The notes under the pieces are model-generated. The model was not told the DNA's origin and ran no database searches. It worked only from the letters and a program-made list of their open reading frames with translations. Positions 1 to 4,234 of a stretch of 5,309 nucleotides of DNA are shown here, in pieces (within the stretch, counting starts at the first letter, position 1; the number at the start of each line of letters is the position of its first letter). The stretch is from assembly GCA_900546445.1 (NCBI GenBank), contig URCV01000067.1, forward strand, positions 1 to 5,309, read 5' to 3'. The position numbers were made by a program, and so were the translations under genes. This DNA comes from an uncultured Bacteroidales bacterium. Its GTDB lineage: Bacteria; Bacteroidota; Bacteroidia; Bacteroidales; UBA932.

Positions 1-2
1 CG

Positions 3-92
3 GGAGTCCATTACTACAAAAATGGTGCAAAAAAGGAAACTTGGAATGGTAGCCAGATAGAATCGTTCGGGGGGGAGGATGGGTCTATATAA
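3..92 (+). CDS. Possible C-terminal end of an unidentified plus-strand gene (5' truncated)
   Basis: A plus-strand frame is open from the window edge and ends at TAA (90-92). It encodes about 29 residues beginning GVHYYKNGAKKETWNG and ending EDGSI. The composition is hydrophilic and protein-like, and base composition falls sharply to AT-rich just after the stop, as at a real gene end. The fragment is too short to assign to a family. A run of seven G (69-75) lies near the end and encodes part of Phe-Gly-Gly-Glu. A competing minus-strand frame is open from an ATG at 111-113 to the edge and would encode a hydrophobic N-terminus. Neither can be decided without the flanking sequence. Confidence 0.3.
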   Translation, partial: GVHYYKNGAKKETWNGSQIESFGGEDGSI

Positions 93-204
93 AACGAAAT
101 GAGTTGTGACCATCACGGCGACAACTCATACTAACCACATAATTAATAACACTAAAACTAATAACCAATAGGTTGATGGATAAGAACTATCACTTACTCA
201 ACCC
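90..204 (-). ncRNA. Candidate small non-coding RNA of about 115 nt
   Basis: No convincing protein gene lies here, but the minus strand has the parts of an sRNA gene in order. A sigma-ABfr-like promoter (210-240) places the likely start near 203-205. The transcript would then open with a hairpin: GGTTGA (203-198) pairs with TCAACC (176-171), with an inner TAAG/CTTA stem. It would end with a perfect 9-bp hairpin (129-121 pairing with 107-99) followed by the T-rich run TTCGTTTTATATA. The ends are estimates. The alternative is that this is the 5' leader of a minus-strand gene whose body lies beyond the left edge. A 14-codon leader-peptide frame starting MSCRRDGHNS (ATG at 127-129, stop at 85-87) also exists but is unsupported. 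Confidence 0.35.
99..129 (-). terminator. 9-bp perfect hairpin with U-rich tail in the minus direction
   Basis: ATGAGTTGT (99-107) is the exact reverse complement of ACAACTCAT (121-129), around a 13-nt loop. Read on the minus strand, the hairpin is followed by TTCGTTTTATATA, which resembles an imperfect intrinsic terminator. On the plus strand it is followed by a T-poor sequence, so it is less likely to stop rightward transcription. It begins 6 bp after the putative plus-strand stop at 92, where two convergent transcripts would meet. Confidence 0.4.
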
Positions 205-209
205 GAATA

Positions 210-240
210 CAAAGGTATAACAAAAATTTTAATTTGCAAA
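210..240 (-). promoter_or_regulatory. Bacteroidota-type promoter (TTTG-N19-TACCTTTG), reading leftward
   Basis: On the minus strand, the -33 element TTTG (237-240) is followed by a 19-nt spacer and the -7 element TACCTTTG (210-217). This is an exact fit to the TTTG / TAnnTTTG pattern described for the Bacteroides primary sigma factor. The upstream DNA (241-280) is very AT-rich, like an UP-type element. The predicted start is around 203-205, just before a stem-forming sequence. The same 11-bp block (CAAAGGTATAA on the plus strand) and the same spacer length recur in the promoter at 1062-1092. Confidence 0.6.
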
Positions 241-304
241 ATATTTTAATAAATTTTTCAAAATTTTTTACAACTATTTTTCTGATGTCTCTGTCTAAAC
301 ACTG

Positions 305-340
305 AAAAACCCGCATACACAGCATTGTACGCGGGTTTTT
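305..340 (-). terminator. Strong bidirectional Rho-independent terminator
   Basis: AAAAACCCGC (305-314) pairs perfectly with GCGGGTTTTT (331-340). After one A-C mismatch the stem continues as TACA/TGTA (316-319 with 326-329) around a 6-nt loop. The G+C-rich stem core is flanked by A5 and T5, so it can act in both directions. It lies 34 bp past the stop codon of the minus-strand lipoprotein gene and should end that transcript, insulating the leftward promoter at 210-240. A short AT-only inverted repeat (351-363) sits between the stop codon and this hairpin. Confidence 0.85.
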
Positions 341-374
341 GTCTCTCAAATTTTTTCGAAAAATTTTGCTCGAT

Positions 375-1046
375 TTAACGATAAATCTCCAATTCGAGGT
401 TACCATCGCGTGTGTCCACATCGATTTTAGTGGTATAGAACGGACCTTCGTAGTAATACCTGTCACTCGGGTTTCCGTATAATCCGAATTGTGAAATCAA
501 TCTGCCGCGCACCGTGTCGTATTCACAAGTGAATGAAGTGTCGATAGGTAGTATGAGCCGCACGTTTCCGGAAACGGTGTCTACATCTATATCCTCTATG
601 TCACGATATGTGGTGCTGAACACCACGTCACCGCTGGTGGTATCTATGTCTATCTTACGGCAGTCGGCGTCCACGTCTATGTTAGCGTCGAGAGCATCTA
701 TGTCTATATCCCTATAGATGACACCCTTAGGCAGGAACACCATGAGCTTTTTAGGCTGATAGTAAGTGTCGTTGTATCTGGAATATGCCAGAAAGAGCTG
801 GCGATTACGCACATAGTAGCACATGCAATCCTTGATAGGTCCGTTAGGGTCCTCCTCATAGAAACTAATGTAATCCCTATCCCAATAGCGAACCATGACC
901 GTTCCGTAATCCCAGTCGATTTCTATCTCATCTATCACTTTGTAAATATCTGCTGAACCATCTATATAAGAACTGCGATCCACATCTATGAAAACGCAAG
1001 ACGTAGAAAGAATAGCGACAAAAAACAATGTTAAAAATCTTTTCAT
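375..1046 (-). CDS. DUF4097-like beta-repeat lipoprotein
   Basis: The protein is 223 aa from ATG at 1044-1046. The N-terminus MKRFLTLFFVAILSTSC is a lipoprotein signal with the lipidated Cys at 17, so the mature protein is probably membrane-anchored in the cell envelope. The C-terminal half is built of short beta-strand units of the form D-T-x-x-G-x-hydrophobic at residues 135, 156, 177 and 211. The first three are exactly 21 residues apart, and a weaker unit lies at 117. This resembles the right-handed beta-repeat fold of DUF4097/DUF2807-type putative adhesin proteins, whose role is mostly unknown. Asp-Ile-Asp runs are frequent. An in-frame TTG 18 bp upstream is rejected because it lies inside the -7 box. 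The predicted leader is only about 10 nt and has no Shine-Dalgarno site. The family assignment is by pattern only. Confidence 0.8.
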   Translation of the reverse strand: MKRFLTLFFVAILSTSCVFIDVDRSSYIDGSADIYKVIDEIEIDWDYGTVMVRYWDRDYISFYEEDPNGPIKDCMCYYVRNRQLFLAYSRYNDTYYQPKKLMVFLPKGVIYRDIDIDALDANIDVDADCRKIDIDTTSGDVVFSTTYRDIEDIDVDTVSGNVRLILPIDTSFTCEYDTVRGRLISQFGLYGNPSDRYYYEGPFYTTKIDVDTRDGNLELEIYR

Positions 1047-1061
1047 ATCACAAAATTTTCC

Positions 1062-1092
1062 CAAAGGTATAAAAAAAGGCCCAAATTACAAA
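1062..1092 (-). promoter_or_regulatory. Bacteroidota-type promoter for the lipoprotein gene
   Basis: The minus-strand -33 TTTG (1089-1092), a 19-nt spacer and -7 TACCTTTG (1062-1069) match the Bacteroides consensus exactly. The -33 element lies within the last codons of the YolD-like gene upstream. The start would fall near 1055-1057, leaving a leader of about 10 nt before the ATG at 1046. The lipoprotein gene is therefore probably transcribed independently of the polymerase operon, although read-through is possible because no hairpin terminator is visible between them. Confidence 0.65.
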
Positions 1093-1262
1093 TTCTGCCC
1101 ATACTCCTCCTCGTGAGCCATAGCAGTCTGATGTATGGCCTCTTCGTGTCCGGATAGCGCTGCGAACGAAGCGAACTGTCCGGCACGCGCCTCGCGACTC
1201 ATCTTCGGGAAATGGCTTTCCGGCCTTTTCATATATAGTATTTTCTCGTATTTAGGATTCAC
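1086..1262 (-). CDS. Short YolD-like protein, partner of the Y-family polymerase
   Basis: This small gene encodes 58 aa. The preferred start is GTG (1260-1262), which overlaps the polymerase stop TGA (1259-1261) as GTGA. A strong AGGAGGA (1271-1277) lies 9 nt upstream. An in-frame ATG at 1230-1232 is the alternative start (48 aa). The sequence begins MNPKYEKILYMKRPES, and residues 21-43 carry the core MSREARAGQF-ASFAALSGHEEAI. That core matches the conserved 'MS-x-x-x-RA-x-QF-x-PFAAL-x-G-x-x-x-AI' region of YolD-like proteins, which are typically encoded next to UvrX/UmuC-type polymerases in Firmicutes. Their exact role is unclear, but they are thought to assist or regulate the polymerase. 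This copy ends soon after the core, whereas many relatives are about 100 aa with a C-terminal domain. The family call comes from motif memory, not a search. Confidence 0.75.
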   Translation of the reverse strand: MNPKYEKILYMKRPESHFPKMSREARAGQFASFAALSGHEEAIHQTAMAHEEEYGQNL

Positions 1263-2650
1263 GCCTTATGTCCTCCTATCTGTTTGTTCCTCTCGATGGC
1301 CGTCGCACCATCCTCGAAATTGTATCCCTTCAGGATGGAATTCGAGCCGAACTTCTTCTTTATGTTTATGAGAGTCTCCTGCAATCCCTTTTCCTTCAGC
1401 AGATTCTTTTCCTCGTCCGGCTCGCTGAACAGCTCGAGCTGCCTTGTGCCCCCATTCTGACCCTCCCGGGCCAATTTGTTCACGGCTATGTAGATTCTCC
1501 TGATGCTCAGAGTCTTGCTGGTAATGTCGTCGTAGAGTTTTTTCAAGCCTTCCGACAACTGTCTGCAAGAAGACGTGGGCGAGACCCAATTAAACGTGCC
1601 CTGCGACGATTTGGGCACGGCCCTTCCGTAGTGATCCATCTCGACAGGCCCATCGTAGCGGACATTAGGGTCGCTCAATGCCGACACATCGTAGCAGATG
1701 GTAAGAACCAATTGGCTAGTAACCAATCCTTTGTCTACGAGTTCAAGAGACAGGCCGTCTATCATTTCCAACGCTACTATCCTCGCCTTCTCGAAACTGT
1801 ACGGCTGGCTCAGCACTTGCCCTCGGCTAAGTGAACTGCTCTGAGGACGGTATTTCTTGATGTCTGCCATCGTGCAAGGCTCGTGGCCCCAAGCGTGGTC
1901 TATCAAAAGCTCCGCCATAACCCCGAACTGCTTGAAAAGGAAGGCTTCGTTATGAAGTGAACAAAGCGCCACGTCGCCCATAGTCATAAGGCCGCAGCGT
2001 TCGAGCCTGGTGGCCGTGCCTCTTCCCACTCTCCAGAAATCAGTCAGCGGACGATGCTCCCACAGTTTCTCCCTATAGCTTAATTCGTCGAGCTCCGCTA
2101 TTCTCACTCCGTCCTTGTCGGCGGGTATGTGCTTGGCCACTATGTCCATAGCCACTTTACATAGATATAGGTTAGTTCCTATCCCGGCAGTTGCCGTGAT
2201 GCCCGTTTCCCGCAAGACATCGCGTATGATCTTGATGGTAAGGTCGTGGGCGTTCATCTTATAGGAGGAAAGGTATTGCGTGGCGTCTATGAATACCTCG
2301 TCTATGGAATAGACGTGAATGTCTTCTGCCGAAAAATACTTCAAATAGATGTTGTAGATGCGCGTACTATAATCTATATAGTATGACATACGCGGCGGCG
2401 CCACGATATAGGTAATCTTGTCCCTACGAGTGCGGTTCAATTCGCGCACCCTCTGCTCCACCTCGAAAAGTCTCGCTCTTCCGCTTATTCCGTAAGCCTT
2501 TAGCGAAGGAGATACAGCCAAGCAAATAGTCTTGTTGGTCCTCGATTCGTCCGCCACTACGAGGTTAGTGGTGAGCGGATCCAACCCTCTCTCCACGCAC
2601 TCTACGGAAGCGAAATAAGACTTCAAGTCTATGGCTATGAATGTGTTCAC
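1259..2650 (-). CDS. Y-family translesion DNA polymerase (UvrX/UmuC-like, YolD-associated)
   Basis: The 463-aa protein is an error-prone polymerase that copies past DNA lesions. The N-terminal palm begins MNTFIAIDLKSYFASVE, with metal-binding Asp8 and likely steric-gate Phe13. The second catalytic pair is Asp117-Glu118 in YSIDEVF. A helix-hairpin-helix segment follows at about 203-228 (FWRVGRGTATRLERCG), then the little-finger domain (about 265-395). QLELF at 404-408 matches the beta-clamp binding consensus. The basic tail ends in IGGHKA, as in YolD-partnered polymerases of Gram-positive bacteria. The start is GTG (2648-2650), because it places the conserved 'IDLKS(F/Y)' motif at the usual position. 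A longer in-frame ATG at 2717-2719 lies within yggS and adds 23 unrelated residues. GTG overlaps the yggS stop as GTGA. No umuD is seen nearby. Confidence 0.93.
   Translation of the reverse strand: MNTFIAIDLKSYFASVECVERGLDPLTTNLVVADESRTNKTICLAVSPSLKAYGISGRARLFEVEQRVRELNRTRRDKITYIVAPPRMSYYIDYSTRIYNIYLKYFSAEDIHVYSIDEVFIDATQYLSSYKMNAHDLTIKIIRDVLRETGITATAGIGTNLYLCKVAMDIVAKHIPADKDGVRIAELDELSYREKLWEHRPLTDFWRVGRGTATRLERCGLMTMGDVALCSLHNEAFLFKQFGVMAELLIDHAWGHEPCTMADIKKYRPQSSSLSRGQVLSQPYSFEKARIVALEMIDGLSLELVDKGLVTSQLVLTICYDVSALSDPNVRYDGPVEMDHYGRAVPKSSQGTFNWVSPTSSCRQLSEGLKKLYDDITSKTLSIRRIYIAVNKLAREGQNGGTRQLELFSEPDEEKNLLKEKGLQETLINIKKKFGSNSILKGYNFEDGATAIERNKQIGGHKA
1271..1277 (-). promoter_or_regulatory. 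Shine-Dalgarno site for the YolD-like gene
   Basis: AGGAGGA on the minus strand lies 9 nt before the GTG start at 1262. It is formed by the codons for Ile-Gly-Gly in the polymerase's C-terminal IGGHKA tail. It decides the GTG start over the downstream ATG at 1232, which has only AT-rich sequence before it. Such a strong site is notable in a genome where the other starts lack one. Confidence 0.65.
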
Positions 2651-3315
2651 TGCCTCTCTCCGAAAATGGCCGTACCTATTCTTATCATAGTAGCCCCGTG
2701 CTTTAGGGCTATCTGCCAATCCTCCGACATCCCTATGGACAGCTGGTCGAAATCTTCCATTTCCCAGAATAGCTCCTTAAGGTAGGCCATAAACGAGTCG
2801 ATTCTCTCGAAATCAGCGTCTATCGTCTCGACATCGGTAGTGTGAGTCGCCATCCCCATCAATCCGCGGAAGCGGATGTGCGTGTATTTGGCCGCATTGA
2901 AGAGCAACTCGATAATCTCCTCTTCGTAGAAACCCTGCTTGCTCTCCTCGGCCGCTATATGGACTTCAAGAAGCACGTCGACCCTCTTATTATGGGCCAA
3001 TCCCCACTTCTGAATCTCGTCCAGCAGGTGCACGCTGTCTACCGACTCTACCAGTGAGACATACGGAAGCACCATCTTCAACTTGTTCGTCTGCAGGTGT
3101 CCTATGAAATGCCAATCAAGCCCCGGGAATTCCGCCGGATCCAGTTCCTTCACCTTCTCGGCCAATTCCTGCGGCCTGCTCTCGGCAAATAGTCTCTGCC
3201 CGGCTTCGTAGGCCTGCTTGATGGAGTCGATGGGATGAAACTTGCTTACTGCCACGAGTTCTACCCCTGCAGGAAGCGCTTGCTTGAATCGTTCTATGTT
3301 TTCGGCGATGCTCAT
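2647..3315 (-). CDS. yggS: YggS/PLPBP family pyridoxal phosphate homeostasis protein
   Basis: The 222-aa protein has the usual length for this single-domain family, a TIM-barrel fold like that of alanine racemase, which binds pyridoxal 5'-phosphate without known enzymatic activity and buffers vitamin B6 and amino-acid pools in the cytoplasm. Lys25 in VAVSKF is the expected Schiff-base lysine. HFIGHLQTNK (69-78) is the family hallmark. GLMGMA (151-156), LSIGMSEDW (192-200) and IRIGTAIFG (211-219) complete the cofactor phosphate site. The usual FGENYVQE is FAESRPQE here (43-50), a conservative variant. The gene starts 3 bp after the stop of the upstream phosphodiesterase gene and overlaps the polymerase start by 4 bp, so it is mid-operon. 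Confidence 0.95.
   Translation of the reverse strand: MSIAENIERFKQALPAGVELVAVSKFHPIDSIKQAYEAGQRLFAESRPQELAEKVKELDPAEFPGLDWHFIGHLQTNKLKMVLPYVSLVESVDSVHLLDEIQKWGLAHNKRVDVLLEVHIAAEESKQGFYEEEIIELLFNAAKYTHIRFRGLMGMATHTTDVETIDADFERIDSFMAYLKELFWEMEDFDQLSIGMSEDWQIALKHGATMIRIGTAIFGERQ
2653..2661 (-). promoter_or_regulatory. Shine-Dalgarno site for the polymerase GTG start
   Basis: GGAGAGAGG on the minus strand, encoded by the last codons of yggS (Gly-Glu-Arg), lies just upstream of the GTG at 2650. The GGAG part is 7 nt from the start codon. Together with the GTGA stop-start overlap it supports translational coupling of yggS to the polymerase, and it argues for GTG over the upstream ATG at 2719. Confidence 0.55.
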
Positions 3316-3318
3316 ATA

Positions 3319-4143
3319 TTAAAGCTGTTTTTCATTTCCTTCAAGTAATTCCCTAGTCTTAAGCGGTTCATTTGTAGTGATATAGTCTATTCCCCAAGAG
3401 AAAAGTTTGCTCATCTTCTTAGGAGAGTCCACTGTCCAGACATTCGCGTCGAGTCCCTGTTTGTGGAGAGACTTGACTTTCGAGCGATTGTACAAAGCCT
3501 GATGGTAATCGGCTCCTGTAAGCCCGGCTTTCTTAAGTGCAGAAGCCGACATGTTGCCGGTAAGGTATTGGCAGTCAAACTGAGGGTACGTCTTCGCTAT
3601 GTGCAGGCAGGCAGGTTTTGAAAAGCTGATGAACATTATGCGCGAAGGGTCGAAAAGGCCTTCCTCGCGAATGATTTGCATGGTCTTCTCCACGAGCAGG
3701 AGCGTAAGCTCATCCGTGCGCTGTTTCTTGAATTCCAGTACCAGTTTGGTAGTGGCGCACTCGCGGCCCTGGCGAAGGTAGTCCGAAAGGGTAGGGAGGG
3801 TCTCCCCGTTAGGGAGAGGGAATTGGCATAGATCAGCATAGGTGTGGTCGATGATGTGCCATTTGTATGGGCCGTACTCCTTATCGTGGTTTGAAACCAC
3901 TATGGTGTCGGCAGTGAGCTGAACGTCGAATTCGCTGCCCCAAAAGCCCGCGAGCTGGGCCTGACGAAGCGCGGCTACGCTGTTCTGGGCATATCCGGCC
4001 TCTTCGCAGTTCCAAAACCCGCGGTGCGCGACGATGCCCACTTTATGCTCCGGAAGTGAGGATGTCGTGGTGGTATTCGCACAAGAAACCGATGACAGGA
4101 TGACGATGGCCGAAAGAAGGCCCGATAATGGTGTATTTCTCAT
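3319..4143 (-). CDS. Glycerophosphodiester phosphodiesterase family lipoprotein
   Basis: The 274-aa protein is predicted to hydrolyse glycerophosphodiesters to sn-glycerol 3-phosphate and an alcohol. A hydrophobic signal (residues 5-20) ends at SSVSC, with Cys21 as a probable lipidation site. The box has Ser rather than Leu at -3, which is loose but tolerable in Bacteroidota. Catalytic-site residues of the GDPD TIM barrel are present: His40-Arg41 in AHRG, Glu71 and Asp73 in SEFDV, His86 in SNHD, Glu137 and Lys139 in LEFK, Trp236 in VWTVD, and the closing GIDYITTNEP (251-260). The usual PENT after HRG is replaced by AQNS. This is the first gene of the minus-strand operon, and yggS follows after 3 bp. 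The actual substrate is unknown. The functional link to yggS and the polymerase may be transcriptional only. Confidence 0.92.
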   Translation of the reverse strand: MRNTPLSGLLSAIVILSSVSCANTTTTSSLPEHKVGIVAHRGFWNCEEAGYAQNSVAALRQAQLAGFWGSEFDVQLTADTIVVSNHDKEYGPYKWHIIDHTYADLCQFPLPNGETLPTLSDYLRQGRECATTKLVLEFKKQRTDELTLLLVEKTMQIIREEGLFDPSRIMFISFSKPACLHIAKTYPQFDCQYLTGNMSASALKKAGLTGADYHQALYNRSKVKSLHKQGLDANVWTVDSPKKMSKLFSWGIDYITTNEPLKTRELLEGNEKQL

Positions 4144-4234
4144 AACATTTTATTTTTCAAATTATAAAAATAGGAAAAAATGCTTAATTTTGCGAAACTT
4201 GATTTGAAATAGTTATAGTGTAAATTATATAAAT
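4144..4234. promoter_or_regulatory. Divergent AT-rich promoter region between the GDPD operon and pgi
   Basis: These 91 bp are very AT-rich and separate two divergent start codons, so both promoters should lie here. For pgi, the plus strand has an exact TAnnTTTG -7 element (4185-4192, TAATTTTG), but the expected -33 TTTG at 19-21 nt upstream is poor. For the leftward operon the best candidate is TATAATTTG (4158-4166 on the minus strand), where the TA-to-TTTG gap is one base short and the leader would be under 10 nt. Neither start codon has a Shine-Dalgarno site; pgi is preceded by TAAATTATATAAAT. Confidence 0.45.

Noticed and set aside
347..368. AT-only inverted repeat around TTCGAA as a second terminator
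   Set aside because: Only five A-T pairs flank a 2-nt centre, so the stem would be unstable; the strong terminator at 305-340 is sufficient.
194..466. 90-codon minus-strand frame across the left intergenic region
   Set aside because: It overlaps the end of the lipoprotein gene in another frame and runs through the strong terminator at 305-340 and the promoter at 210-240. The product is rich in Lys, Phe and Ile as expected from AT-rich non-coding DNA.
570..720. Repeated ATCTATGTCTAT-like strings as a DNA repeat or CRISPR-like array
   Set aside because: The copies are short, irregularly spaced and explained by Asp-Ile-Asp codons of the lipoprotein; there are no uniform spacers.
1044..1064. 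TTG start 18 bp upstream for the lipoprotein
   Set aside because: The TTG lies inside the TACCTTTG -7 element and would precede the expected transcription start. The ATG at 1046 gives a compact lipoprotein signal.
1268..1834. 188-codon plus-strand open frame opposite the polymerase
   Set aside because: It is antisense to the well-conserved polymerase C-terminal half, with no recognisable motif and no promoter or ribosome site.
4144..4234. SOS/LexA-type operator controlling the polymerase operon
   Set aside because: I saw no convincing palindromic operator in this AT-rich region, and LexA sites in Bacteroidota are too variable to call by eye.
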